Assembly: GCA_000226015.1 (NCBI GenBank)
Contig: JH153493.1
Location: 5,658 to 69,657, forward strand
Source: Mnemiopsis leidyi
Lineage: Eukaryota > Ctenophora > Tentaculata > Lobata > Bolinopsidae
Direction: 5' to 3'
DNA: 64,000 bases
The translations under genes were made by a program, and so were the position numbers. Shown one piece after another: positions 13,548-25,498 of this stretch. Position 1 is the first letter of the stretch; the number at the start of each line of letters is the position of its first letter. Below the pieces are notes generated by a model that did no database searches, was not told the origin of the DNA, and saw only the letters and a list, made by a program, of their open reading frames with translations.

Positions 13548-13690
13548 TGCTGATTGGCTGCTGGCTTCATCACGTGGGCATAATACTGCTCGCTGATTGG
13601 TTAGTTTACAAGACGGGAGGTCACCGCTCATGCTGCTACCACCAAGGTTTTAAGATTTGTCAGTAGTCCCAGGATTTGAGAATGTCAGTC
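13548..13690 (+). promoter_or_regulatory. Promoter-like region with inverted CCAAT and CACGTG boxes
   Basis: Two GCTGATTGG/CTGATTGG motifs (inverted CCAAT boxes) about 43 bp apart, followed by CACGTG-type E-boxes (TCACGTGGG, TCACGTGAC), lie 200-340 bp upstream of a candidate first exon at 13889. A promoter role is inferred from motif content only. Confidence 0.3.
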
Positions 13691-13888
13691 ACGTGACCCG
13701 TGACACTACAAACCTGATGCAGTTCTTTGTGGGGATGTTTGTGTGGGTTGATATTAGATGAGGTTGACACATTGTTTATTCCCCCAATCTTAAGATTGGA
13801 CCTAGCCCTATACACACAGCAAATAGCTGCATCTCGCACATTGTACCCTTTATTTTGTCGTTACGTTGTCTCTATCTCATTGTTAGAC

Positions 13889-14002
13889 ATGGACTGGTTT
13901 TTCCTCTGTGCTCTTAAGATGTGGAGACGAATTATTGGAGGAATGGACTCGGAGTCCGAGGAGAGTCCGCTTGTTACCGCGACTCGGAAATCTCATTCTC
14001 AG
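13889..14002 (+). CDS. SRCIN1-like gene, candidate alternative first exon (F)
   Basis: Open from ATG 13889 (MDWFFLCALKMWRRIIGGMD) to a strong donor (TTCTCAG|GTGAGA) in phase 0. It may alternatively be internal from 13919, where CTCTTAAG precedes an in-frame ATG. The C-terminal half is acidic/serine-rich (SESEESPLV). The donor sequence is the seed of the minisatellite that follows directly. Phase fits exon 22106. Confidence 0.5.
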
Positions 14003-14440
14003 GTGAGAGATTATCACAGGTGAGAGATTGTCTCCGGTGAGAGATTATCTGAGATGATAGATTATCTCAGGTGAAATATTATCTCAGGTGAGAGATTATC
14101 TCAGGTGAGAGATTATCTCAGGTGAGAGATTATCTCCGGTGAGAGATTATCTCAGGTGAGAGATTATCTCAGGTGAGAGATTATCTCAGGTGAGATATTA
14201 TCTCAGGTGAGAGATTATCTCAGGTGAGAGATTATCTCAGGTGAGAGATTATCTCAGGTGAGAGATTATCTCAGGTGAGAGATTATCTCAGGTGAGAGAT
14301 TATCTCAGGTGAGAGATTATCTGGGGTGAGAGATTATCTCAGGTGAGAGATTATCTGGGGTGAGATATTATCTCAGGTGAGAGATTATCTGGGGTGAGAG
14401 ATTATCTCAGGTGAGAGATTATCTCAGGTGAGAGATTATT
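14003..14440 (+). repeat. 17-bp minisatellite of splice-donor sequence
   Basis: About 25 tandem copies of GTGAGAGATTATCTCAG start exactly at the intron side of the exon ending at 14002. Read across the junction, each unit contains CAG|GTGAGA, a near-consensus U1 5' splice site. A minority carry CCG or GGG before GTGAGA. The array ends with GTGAGAGATTATTGGTAAAT. Confidence 0.93.
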
Positions 14441-17400
14441 GGTAAATCTCTACGTGTGTCTTGGAGACGTGTTCTGGACTTTAATTTGTGCTCACGTCAA
14501 ATTGACGATATTACGAGTCTGTTGAAGTTGATTCTTAGAAACTTTTAATGAAAATTTGACTGCTTGATTTCCAAAGAATTATTGCCGTTCTTCCTCAATT
14601 CTATCGACACGTATCACAGTCCTCCATCATACAAATAATAACCTCATTACTGAACACCGTTACACAGAGTTCACCGTGGCAAGACGAGTCACGTAGCCCT
14701 CTCCTTTTAAACGTCATCTCCCGCTACTTCCTACGAACTTCCTGTAAACTTCTAGTTGTCATGACACCAGCATGGCCCTGTGGAGGAGCACCTGAAATAC
14801 CTGGCCCTCCTGGCTCCTCTCGGTTTAGTCATGTGTGATGTAGCGGATAATCTCCCTGATAAGTGTGTTGGTTGAGCAGTATCAGAGACTGAATCCTGTT
14901 CTTCACGGCACGTGACGGTCCCTCTCCTGTCATTATACAACGCATCTGTCATTAACTTTCTCCTCTCCATGACTTCATGACGGCTTGTCACTTTGATTGA
15001 AAGATAGAGAATCATATTCGACCCTCAAAAGTTCCACTTGATCTCATTACTTTTATAAGTTTTAGGTTTCAGTAGAAAGTGTGGGGTTACCATGACAATT
15101 ACTATGTCTGTTTGTTCCACGTTGGTTCAGTGTTCATTCTGGAATTTGGCGCGACTTCAGCCATATCTCCTCTTACTCTATTGTATGAAAATTCTATTCT
15201 CCGTGCATATATTCACATAACTGAATCGTCACGGTTCCCGACGACCATCCAACTTTCTCCTAGCAGTCCACGTGACACTTCGCCAACCACTCAGGAATCT
15301 AATAATCCGTCACGTGAAGTCGGATTTACCGCGTAACTCAATAGCTAGAACTACGGAAGGTACTCTCTGATTGGTCAGTTGTCGTGTCACTTGATTTGGT
15401 TCTGGATCCTGATTGGTCAAGGACTGGACCAGGTGGCTAGAGTCAGTGTACAGGATGCGAGAAGGTCCAGTATAAGGGGTGGGGGTTACCGCCATGGTTT
15501 GTGTTACAGGTTTTCTGTTCCCACCTCTACTTCAGCTCAAATAATGATATTTTCCAATTGGTATTTTGCAAATTTGTCCTGTGTTACAGTGTCATGGTGG
15601 GTTTCTTCGATTCTGTTTGGTGGGAGGCTACCAGCTGCTGCAGATGTGATAATCATATGATTCCTATTTCTCGATTTTAAAATTCGTTTGTCGGTGACCT
15701 TCATTATTTTTCTTGTAAATCCGCGAAAATCAATAAGTCAACGAATTCACAATTTCCTGATTTGTTTTATTATGATAGTTGCTTGAAATATATTAATGCC
15801 AAACTGGTTACTCCTGCTATTCTGGGTTTTGCGCTTCAACCTTTCAGTTTAAAGCTTGTGTAGCTTACGTAGATTGTCTGCTTCTTAGACCCTAAGCTAA
15901 ATTCAGCCTACAGAACTTCTCCTATTTCATGACAAACACTTGTCACAGCTTACCGAGGGATCATGTCATCCGAATTTGTGGTAAACTCCTGTTCTGAGCC
16001 ATCGTGTGAGTGTGAATCGTTGAGGTCCATCCAGCATCTCTTACTGCAGCTGGATAACACAACTTCCAATATTGCCAGATACGTAGGTTTAGCCGCAATG
16101 TCTTCCTTGGTGCATGTAATTTATTCAAATGAAATTTGAATTTATGAAGCATGTCCTGCCAGGACTGTCCCAAATCCCATTGAACTTTCCTGCTTGTCCT
16201 GCTTTCCCGAGTATTAGCAGCATGCTCCGTCTTGGTGATTTACACGTCCTGATTCTGGTGTGAGCTGAGCTTTTTCCTTAAACCACACCATTCTTTTCCT
16301 CAAACTATTCTTTTCACCGCCAAGTCGTATTGTCATGAGTATAACTGTATGACGTTGTGTGTGTGTGATATGCCCCAGTGTGTGTACTGCCTAGCATTTA
16401 AATATGGGCAGGTTTACTCTAAATATCTTGTAGTTGAACCTAAATATCTTGTAGTTGAACCTAAATATTTTGTAGTTGAATAGTAGTGTACAGAACAGTA
16501 TTGTTTGCGGTTAAGTTGAACCCTTAAACAGTAGTATAGTAAGTTAAACTGTATTGTTTGCTGGCCGGTATGTTTGACCTACAATTTGTGAAGTAACCTT
16601 CTATTTGAGTACTTCTTACACTCTACATTCCCTAGCCGATAGTCATAAGTGTGTGTAGAATGTGTGTAGAGAGCTGTGTAAAGTGTAAAGTGTCGCACTC
16701 TTACCACCCACAAACTGTTGTTTTCGCGAAGAAAATTCTCTCAGAAAACTTGGACTATTTTTCTGCTGTGTTTTTACGGCTGCGTCACATCTTATTTTTT
16801 CCAGTTACTGTGATGACAACCCCTCTGAAGTTGCCACAATCTAATTTTCATGATGTGAAAAGTTTCTCGCTACTCTGCAGCACTATTTAGTATTAAAGTC
16901 TCTGTTTGGGTCTCAATGGCAACATGACCGTATCGTACCGTATCGTACCAAACCCCGATTTCCCTCGATAAAATGATCTAACGAATTCTTCAGAAAACCG
17001 TTCGTATAATATTTAATCTGATGAATTGCGATTCTTTTACTGAAGTCACGATATTTTTCCTTAGTGTCATTAAAGGTACCTACCGCACCACTCTAAACTA
17101 GTAAGACATTCCGCTAGATAAACAAGTTTAACAGCACCAGCAACCACTGACAATCCCCGGTCTCGACCTCCAGCCCTCCTGTTGAGATGAACCATTATCT
17201 TGTCATTAGTTAATTCTTGTTCATTTGTAGTTCCGTAAACCTGCTGCTTCGTGGTGACAGATACTTTTATAAGGGATGGGCCACTGTTGTAAACAGTCAA
17301 AAAGAAGATAATGCTAACCAGTAACCGTGACGTAACCATATTGTCAAATCACCGGTCACCACCAGTCTATGTAATCTGTATACACAGCTTGTATAGCCGA

Positions 17401-20400
17401 TCTATACACAATGTACAAGATGTACACTTCTCTAGTCCCGTCCTAGTTATCTCAGACACGGGTACATCGAAAGTGTCGCCCGAACAGTTATCACAGCCGC
17501 ATATTACACTGAAAATTTGGTACTGAGTAGGGAATTTGATGCTACTTGTTCTTTTTGTCTATTGTGCGGTACATCTTCGTTACTCTCTTATTGTTATAAC
17601 ATTTATATTTATTCTGTTGGCGACCTTGAATTAAATTACGTTATTAGGAACTTAGAAGAGAGAAAAACATAATAAAGAAACATTTGGACGATCTTAACTA
17701 TGGACAACATGCCAATTTGTTTGTCTGTTTGCGATGAGAATTGTTAATGTGCATCTAGCAAATTCTTCATTCCTGCTCAGGACAAAGAACATAAGATATT
17801 ATAGACTTATAGGTGGCAGGTTGTTGTTGACTTTTTGAGGTCCTTTCGTCCACGGAATATCGTCAAGCCACTCCTCTAGATTAGTCACTATATAGTCACT
17901 ATATAGCCACTATATAGCCACTATATAGCCGTAGTATATAGCAACAATCCCAGATCGCCAATTTAAAGCTCGACAGGTGATATGGTGGCGTGGTGATCAA
18001 CTCCATCTAGTCATGAGTTGTAATTCTGAGCTATTTAATATTTTGTTGAGTATGTTGATCGTGTGACTGCCTATTTGAGAGGAAATTTTTTAATCGATAT
18101 CAGTTTTACTGCCAGGGATAAAGTCTTAGTACAGTTTTCGTGATAATGTAGCCTGGCAACATGATTGATAACTGAATAATTGGGTCGTATCTGGCGATCT
18201 GAATATCTAACTACATGGAAAGTGGCATATGACTGCTAATAGGTCTGTGTAACGCTGAGTCCCGGGCCATGTTCCACTTAGCTCCTTCTTGTAAAGTAGG
18301 GTGGTAGTGAAGGTTAAAGTTAAACATTGTCGATATATCCTCGTTTACTAGAGGAAACCAGGTACCTGACAAAGTGTTATTACCACTTTCAAACATTGCT
18401 CAACTTTATTAACCGTTATTGCTTCTGTCACGGTTCTACCGTTTAGATACCCTAGTGAGCTGTTTAAATGTAAACCTTCCTAGTTCTTTATTCCAAAGTT
18501 GTAAACCTTCCTAGTTCTTTATTCCAAAGTTGTACCATTTAGATACTCAGTCAGCTGTTTAAATGTAAAACCTTATTCCAAAGTTGATCAGCACGTCAGT
18601 AGTTGGGACAGATGAACACTTCAGAATCACATCAGGAACAACTCTAATGTCAAGATTGTCTCCAGTATTATGTTCTCCACACAACCTAGCAATATCATTC
18701 TGCAGTTTATTTATACCATACACGCCCATATGCTCGCTACTCGAAACCTTAATATTCTAAATTTGCTATGAAAGTACGGAGAAACCTTTATGTCATCTGC
18801 AATAATATTGCAAGTATTGACCGTCAACTTTGACCTTTGACATATGCCTTTAATTCTTCGCCTATAAATAACTGTGCGTGAAAATTCTAATAAAATGAGC
18901 CACATTCTCGGAGCTTAAAACCACTTTGTTGATGAGATTTTCCAGCGTCGAACAGTTGGGGTTGCCATGGTAACGGCCCGTTAAAATTACGTAAGCTCTC
19001 CTAGTTAACAACCTTGTCCGACTGTGCCCCGTCTGTGTGATGTTGTGCTGCTGCTATCTTGAAGTCTGGCTGGTTGTGTTTGACTGAACGATCTAAGCAG
19101 TTGCCGTTAGATATATCATTATGTTTAGTTATGTTTAATTATCCCACACTAACAGCTCCACTCCACCCACTGACAGTTGACACTGTTGGCGTGACGTCGA
19201 GGTGTAACCACATATTACGAGCTGTGTTCATAACCTACAGTTAGTTAACTATAACTTGACCGAGGTTGACGTGATAAGTTCGTTATCAAGTGCACAGTGT
19301 TCAGTAAGTGCCAAATACGTCATCTACCTCACTGATCTACATTCTACATTCCTAGATACTAGGCCTTGGTTGTACCTGATATTTGATCCTCCGGCTCATC
19401 CGACCAACCTTTTTGTCCGGCTTAATGTAGGGTATCTGAGGAGTATTTGGGTTTTTAAATTCTTGACGATTTTGCTCTTTCTAATAAAATGCGGAAGCTG
19501 TAGAAATAGGTTATTTGAGCCACGAGCAGTAGGGTTCTGCCCGCCCTTTTTTGTCCTACTTCATTGACTAACAAAGTCCTTTGTTGTTGTGCCGTGCATG
19601 ACTTAGATCGTTTGATACTTGGATTTAGTAAACTTTGAATCAAAGTTGAACTTGAAATAAAATTTATCAATATTATAGAAAACCAGCTGTTTAAGGAACT
19701 CCAGCCATGGCCATCTTTTTAGACAAGCTCTTCAGCCTACATTTCTTCTACGGACCCCTAGTAAGTAGTCACCTGAACAGTGAGTATTCCATGATCCTGA
19801 GTGCCGTGATTTTCCAGAAGCACTGTCTAGTTGTCAACCCACATCTTCCTGGCATGATCACTTTTTCACGAAGCAAAATGTGGAAAGTAAAAAGTTGGAC
19901 CAACTTTTGCATTTTGAGTATTTATTACATACCTGATTATATTCTTCTGAAATGCGCCACGTAATTCTACGGTATGGCGGTATACTACCGTGCATCCTCC
20001 TTCCTCTATTTGATTCTTAATTCGACTTCTCTATTTTTGTAGACAATGCAGCTGTTATACCAACCCATTTGAGTAATTTGGATAAAACTTGATTCTAATT
20101 TAGTCAGTTAATTTGGGTCGTATAATGCCCCTTGTCCCAATTCGACTAATTTCTCTGAGCGGTAATAAATTATTTCTTCTACACGAAGAGAGCACTGATT
20201 TTGCCACCTGCTAATTCTCCGGCTGCTAAATCTGGCAGCAGCAGGACTAAAACAGGGTACCATCTCACATGACCTAACCGCCACACTTACCGCCAGCCCC
20301 CGCTCAACATCGACTTCAGCTCAACTTCACCGCATGCTCCGTAGCTCGGTTTTAACGTGCAATTTGCTGGCCCCAGTGCTTCTCTAGGATTGACTTCTGA

Positions 20401-20760
20401 AGCACTCGATATAATTATTGTCTGATTGTTGGAATATATTTTGGGCAGGTTTTTCTCTCTTCCTAGGTGCAGGATGTGGTTTTGCCGGTTGCCCGCTCGC
20501 TCTCTCCCAGCAGCTCAGTAATTGAATTTAGTGTACTGACCAGCTGTCAGGTGGTAGTTTGTATCCAGCTATCCTACTGTTGGCTGCAACTGCTCGAGCC
20601 CACTCTGCTAGGGCAACACACTTGTTTGGTTTCGTACCGTCTGTATCTTGGAGAAAAACGTTGTGTTTTGGTTTCTTTTGGCGTTTGTCGTTACTTGGAT
20701 TATGTTTGTGTAGTAGTACGTGTGTGACAGTGAGTGTAACATAAACGTGGGAGTGCTGTG
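14441..20760. other. Long intron; short repeats, possible promoter near 15.4 kb
   Basis: No confident exon. Features seen: two inverted CCAAT motifs (CTGATTGGTCA) near 15367 and 15409 with TATAAG near 15472; a 22-bp unit repeated three times at about 16425-16490; ACTATATAGCC repeats at about 17886-17940; and a CCTTCCTAGTTCTTTATTCC duplication at about 18474-18533. The 15.4-kb cluster could be another promoter, but no in-phase exon follows clearly. Confidence 0.35.
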
Positions 20761-20890
20761 TAGGTCGAGCAGTTCGGGAGTCGTGTGTGAGCGAGTGGAA
20801 GACAGTTGTGTGAAGTGCGGTGACTGAGAGGACGAGACATGAGGTGGAGGCAGGTGAGACTTCTAACTGATAACCCTGTCTTACAGCTCT

Positions 20891-21931
20891 ATGAACGAAA
20901 TACTCCTGGCTCTAAAGAGCTCCTACAGCTCGGTCAGCAGTCCCAGGACGACCAGCAGTATTGCCAGCACTGGGAGCAGTGGCTCTCAGTTCTTTGACGC
21001 CAGCAACGAGATCTCCTATATGAACATCACCCCTCCTCCCTCATACCAGATATCAACTGAACTTGGATGTGATAGCGCCTACAAGGACCCCATAACCCCA
21101 CTCAAACCGACTGTTATTGAGTTCGATGATCAGGATAAACCCTTCCTTGATATCTCTGACACAGAGACAGAATCTCTGAGGACGGAGGATGCATCACCTC
21201 TAACCTCCCCCGAACGTCCTCCCCATCACCAACTCCACAACCCCAGCCCTCCAGACCCTGACCAGATTTTTACCCCAAGGACCCGCAAAAAGTGGAGCCA
21301 GTGTGCTAATAACCTCTTTGTTAGCTATCGTGAAGAGTCCTCGGATAGCGATACTCATGACAATCTCAAGGAGACCAGTATTGATGGCATATTTATTGAA
21401 TTTGATAACAACATTCCTAAAATTGTAGACAAGAAGCGGTGCTCTCATATCAGTGCATTGGCTCGTGTGACATGTGTTCATCATCGTGGTCCTAAATTCA
21501 AGAAACGACGCTCAACTTCATCAGGCCTTAAATCAAAATCTTGTGATAGAATTGGTGACGAAAAGAGCAGTTCAGGAGGAAACAAACGTCCCTTCTCAGC
21601 AGGAAATCCGCCCAGAAAAAAGAAACAACCCAAACCAGAGCCGGAACAGGTTCAGGTTCCATCTCAAACTATCGATCCTCTGAGTTTTCTCCTTGATACA
21701 CGAGCATACAAACCATCTCGCGAGTCTCTCTCCGAGTCCACCGAGTCCTTGGACCAATCCAGCGAGATAAGACAAGAATGTGAAGAGGAATGTCAGGAAG
21801 AAGACAACAAGGAGACTGAGCAGCAAGTGAGAAGCAGGAGGTTCTCGGTAGACGAACACTTTCTTGAGGAGGGCAGGTATCATCAGGTCCGGGAACCTGA
21901 CGATCCGGGCACTTTTCGTACACCTTCTGCT
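20891..21931 (+). CDS. SRCIN1-like gene, large N-terminal exon
   Basis: A 347-codon exon from ATG to donor TCTGCT|GTAAGT, phase 0. The product is mostly disordered: a Ser/Thr-rich start, an acidic middle (DTETESLRTED), a basic patch (KKRRSTSSGLKSKS; PPRKKKQPK), and an end bearing RRFSVDEHFLEEGRYHQ. No catalytic domain is seen. The preceding 130 bp looks like a leader and includes an ATG at 20839 in another frame whose reading frame overlaps this start, so it could act as an overlapping uORF. Upstream exons exit in phase 0 and cannot be joined to this exon in frame at its 5' acceptor-like site, so I treat it as a first exon. It joins 22106 in phase. Confidence 0.75.
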
Positions 21932-22105
21932 GTAAGTTTGCTGGCTGGGATCCAATGTTTTATCATCTGAGGTAGAATGTCGGCCATCCGTCATTGCATT
22001 TAGTCAAAAATCATATCAAAATTCAAATCAACCCCATGCCCCATGGTTTTTATAATATAATTATATATTTTGCAAATAGCTTAAACTGATTAACAATGAT
22101 CGTAG

Positions 22106-23380
22106 GGAATATCAGCGTTACAAAGTCTGTTTGACAGACCGACAAACAGACCAACAGACTCTCCAAAACCAAGGAAAAAGCCCCTAAGTCTCGAGCCATC
22201 CCCAGAACAATCTGATTACTCCTGGCTCACTACTCCATCTCCCTTATACCACGATACACACAAAAGGAGAAACATTGTCCCGAATACCCTGTTTTATGGA
22301 CAGAACACTGATGACACCTCCTCAGTAACCAATCACAGCAATTCTTATAAAAGCCTAGAAAACCGGTCAGAGCGTTCTACTGCTGACAATCCTGACCAAA
22401 AACCTGCTCAAAGTTCCAAGAAGGGTGGCTATAACAGACATTTTGCTTACGACCATGACCACCCTAATTCGAACAGTGTACAAAATGGTCACGTTGAGTC
22501 AAGAGGAGAGTCTTACAGAGGGTCTGACAACAGAAATAATCTTGACAGGGAGTCCGGGACCAGGAGCAGTCCTCGAAGAGAAAACCAGAGAAAGAAAATA
22601 TCGCCCGTGTCTGTTAAAAAACAGCCAGTCCTAATGAAAACGATATCAGTTACCGACATTGGTAGTATTAGAATAAAAAGACTAAATGGTGACCAACCTA
22701 AAAACGGTCGCGAAGCGGCTCAAGATTTTTTGACCCGAAAACAAGAGCAAGGTCCTCGCAGGAAGAGTCTGTTTGGTAGAGGAGGGTCGCTGTTCGACCT
22801 GTTTGGTCTGAACCAGAACAATCAGGACAGCTCATCTTCCGATACTTCCAGTGCTGATACTGTGATAGAGACTCCCAGTCCCCAAGTCCAAAGAAGAACG
22901 CTTTACAAGTCGAAGTCTACGGCTCACATTGATTCTGGGAGAATATCACCCCTGACCGTGGCACCTGGTAGAACTCTAGCTGAGCAGATCAGAATAGACA
23001 AGGAGCGGGAAGAGGAGGAAGAGAGGAAGATTGAGGAGGAGAGAAGGAAGAAGGAAGAGCTGGAGAGGAAGAGGAGGGATGAAGAGCTGATAGAACGACA
23101 GAAATACGAGATGGAGGTTGAAGCTGCTCGAGCTAAAGCCAGGGAGAGACAAGAGAGGGAGGAGAGAGCTAGGGGTGTGGAAACTGCTCCGGTTGTAAGT
23201 CAGAGGAGCTTGTTGATAGCTTCCAAACATTTGGAGGACGAGCGGAGAAAGAGCAGGAGGTTCAGCAAGGCTGAAGTGGCAACTGCTCGGTCCCTTCTCG
23301 ACAAACTGAGTATTTCTAAGAAAACAGACATGACTGAGACTGACACTGTTAAACTGAAAAAACAGAAAAGCAGAAATAAG
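22106..23380 (+). CDS. SRCIN1-like gene, shared coiled-coil exon
   Basis: A 425-codon exon between acceptor AATGATCGTAG and donor AATAAG|GTAGAC, phase 0 at both ends. It starts GISALQSLFDRPTNRP, passes through a polar, Arg/Asn-rich region, then the basic-serine motifs RRKSLFGRGGSLFDLF and KSKSTAHIDSGR. A charged single alpha-helix or coiled coil of Glu/Arg/Lys repeats follows (about codons 290-360 of the exon), and it ends with SRRFSKAEVATARSLLDKL. If the donor is skipped, six more codons lead to a stop at 23398, giving a possible short isoform without the conserved core. Its phase makes it the likely common acceptor for all upstream first exons. Confidence 0.75.
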
Positions 23381-23567
23381 GTAGACTTGGATAATTGATT
23401 GCTAATTTGAGGAGTTCTTTCAATCCTTGTGACTATGGGATCGGGGATCCTTGTGACTATCGGATCCTTGTGACTATGGGATGACTGATATCACGTTTAT
23501 CTTAATGAATTTGTAGTATGCTTTTGAAAATTAGAATTGATGGTTAATTTAACTAAAAAATTTTCAG

Positions 23568-23613
23568 GTCCCGGAGGACTTATACAAAGCAGTGCAGCAG
23601 CGTACGCCGAATG
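23568..23613 (+). CDS. SRCIN1-like gene, 46-nt exon
   Basis: Acceptor AAAATTTTCAG and donor AATG|GTGAGT bound a 46-nt exon reading VPEDLYKAVQQRTPN, phase 0 in and phase 1 out. This exactly matches the phase needed by the first core exon at 29569 (giving TPN-E-HIFVEYG). It therefore links the coiled-coil exon to the conserved SRCIN1-type domain. Confidence 0.7.
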
Positions 23614-24468
23614 GTGAGTGAATTTAATGCCATTTTAATTCAAATAGGACTTAAAGTCGAGGTTGAGCGTATACTATGTAATCTTGAAATTAAAACAGTT
23701 TTTTCATTAAACACTTCAAATCATTACTGTTCGGACAGAAATGTGGCAAATAAAGCTTCAGAATTCCTTATTCTGAATCGCGACTAATTGTATGTTGACT
23801 ATATAGTATATCTATTTTTGAGACAGCTGCCATACATTGGTGACGAAATAAAATGGACATTCAATATGTGACACGGTGATATGTACTTAGATCCCCTGTG
23901 AACTATAGACTAATGAGAACAACATAGGGTATCGACTGCAGGTTGACTCGCGTCACAGTCTCGCTCGCTGCTAGATGTGGCTGGGTCCCTCACAGCTTGT
24001 CTCCCACACCACTCCTCCCTCCTCCTCCTCCTGCTTTAAGTGCGGAGTGTGGTAGTCTGTATTGGAAGTGACTTTCTTTCAGTCACCCCTCACAAATCTC
24101 GGTCGTAATATTGTGATTGCTCTCTGCTCGCGGCAGTCCTGATCGCTCTATATTGCATGCGTGGTGAACATTCACGTTCGTCATTATCTTTAGAGCTCTG
24201 GATGTCGGGCAGTATGTAGTGTGCTGTTGCCGTTTTGTTTTGACTAAACGGGCAGAGTCTTATCTCTCTCTCTGTTTCTTGTAGAGCCGGATTGACGCTG
24301 CTTTTACCGCCTCCTATCTGGAGCTCCATCAGTGTCCTGTTTCTTGGTAACACACTCCCTTTGTGTAGGTTACAACTGTCTAACTGTGCAGCTGCTATTG
24401 AGTCTGTCGCCTGGCCGACTCTCCCTCCACTACGTTAATCCACACAAATTCCAGCCGTCAAGCTGTGA
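23614..24468. other. Intron sequence, no gene seen
   Basis: Intron DNA between exon 23568-23613 and the MULE insertion. A pyrimidine-rich CTCCTCC stretch occurs near 24005-24030. Nothing else is recognised. Confidence 0.45.
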
Positions 24469-24477
24469 TGATATCAC

Positions 24478-25489
24478 GGTACCCGGTCTGTTGGCCTAAC
24501 TGGACGCTTGGCCTAACTGGACGCTTGACCTAACAACTTGTACCTAAAATTTCGGTCGCTTGGCCTAAAAGTTTTTTCAATTTATATTTAGGCCAAGCGT
24601 CCTTGCGGACGCTTGGCCTAAAATATTTTTACTTTGTTTTTAGGCCAAGCGCCCTTTCCAGGACGGTTGACCTTAAGACTATAAATTAGGTTGTTGTGTG
24701 GAGCTTCTTATTCATGTATTCTCGTAGTAGGTGGAGAAGGAGTCCATATCGGAGGGTAGAAGCGGCTTCAGGTGTCTCCAGGTCTGCTTGTCGTAGGTGT
24801 TTGAAGAGGACGGGTAGACCTCTGCTACAGCGTTGTGTATCGCTAGCTCGTAGTCAAGGAGGATCGATTGAGGTGGGTAGGGACCCCAGCTGTCCAGTTC
24901 CTCCAGCAGGTTGCGGTAGAGAGTTGTCGTCTTCCCAGGGAGAAGGCCGTAGAAGAGAGGAAGGTGCCATCCGTCAGGGAAGAGTCCGTGAATGGTGAAG
25001 AGCTGTGTAAATAGGTTTGGTGCAGACTTAAACGTTCCGTCCATTTTCCTGCAGCCCAGAATAGAAGCAATCAAATCACATCGCATCAGCATGCCTCATG
25101 TCACGTCTCAAGTCTCAAACTCTGATCAGGTACTTGCTAGCAGATCGCATCACTGTGACACTGAAACGCGATCGCAAGAATCACATCCCCTCACTGGATG
25201 AGGATCACTTTAGCCTCTTGCCCTCTGAACACGTGCTTTTCCACTGCTTGATACGCCCACGGTAACGGGTCACATCGCAATCGTGTTCAGGCATGTATAT
25301 CAAACTGTGTTAGGCCAAGCGACCAAGGTCGCTTGGCCTAATTTTTTTCAATTGACATTGAATAACAATTGAGAAATAAATTAGGCCAAGCGACCGCTAA
25401 ACGGTCTGTTGACCTAACTGGACGCTTGGCCTAAAGTGCATAATTAAGCGTTAGGCCAAGCGTCCAGTTAGGCCAAGCGACCTAGAATC
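24478..25489 (-). mobile_element. Mutator-like (MULE) DNA transposon, 1.0 kb, 9-bp TSD
   Basis: The ends carry inverted repeats built from TTGGCCTAACTGGACGCTTG; the outer 30-odd bases match between left (24485 on) and right (up to 25482) ends, with further inverted AGGCCAAGCG motifs inside each end (24540-24655, 25313-25400). The element is bracketed by identical 9-mers TGATATCAC (24469-24477 and 25490-25498), the target-duplication length typical of MULEs. It holds a transposase fragment on the minus strand. At 1,012 bp it is far too short for an autonomous element, so it is an internally deleted copy sitting in an intron of the SRCIN1-like gene. Confidence 0.85.
24712..25092 (-). pseudogene. 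MULE transposase catalytic-domain fragment
   Basis: 126 residues resembling the MULE transposase core: MDGTFKSAPNLFTQLFTIHG, then a LPLFYGLLPGKT block and SILLDYELAIHNAV. The Asp of MDGTFK and the Asp of LLDYELA sit where the first two residues of the DD(E) triad are expected. The third acidic residue and the DNA-binding and zinc-knuckle regions are absent; full MULE transposases are several hundred residues longer. It lies between the element's inverted repeats and is antisense to the host gene. Confidence 0.8.
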
Positions 25490-25498
25490 TGATATCAC

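Noticed and set aside
14003-14440. Possible CRISPR-like array
   Set aside because: Units are head-to-tail with no variable spacers, in an animal genome; it is a minisatellite.
15217-15336. Possible exon reading SSPRDTSPTTQESNN
   Set aside because: The acceptor CTTTCTCCTAG leads to a stop in phase 0 and no donor closes the open frame; kept only as part of the intron.
24696-25201. Plus-strand and second minus-strand frames inside the MULE
   Set aside because: Shadows of the transposase fragment; they show no homology.
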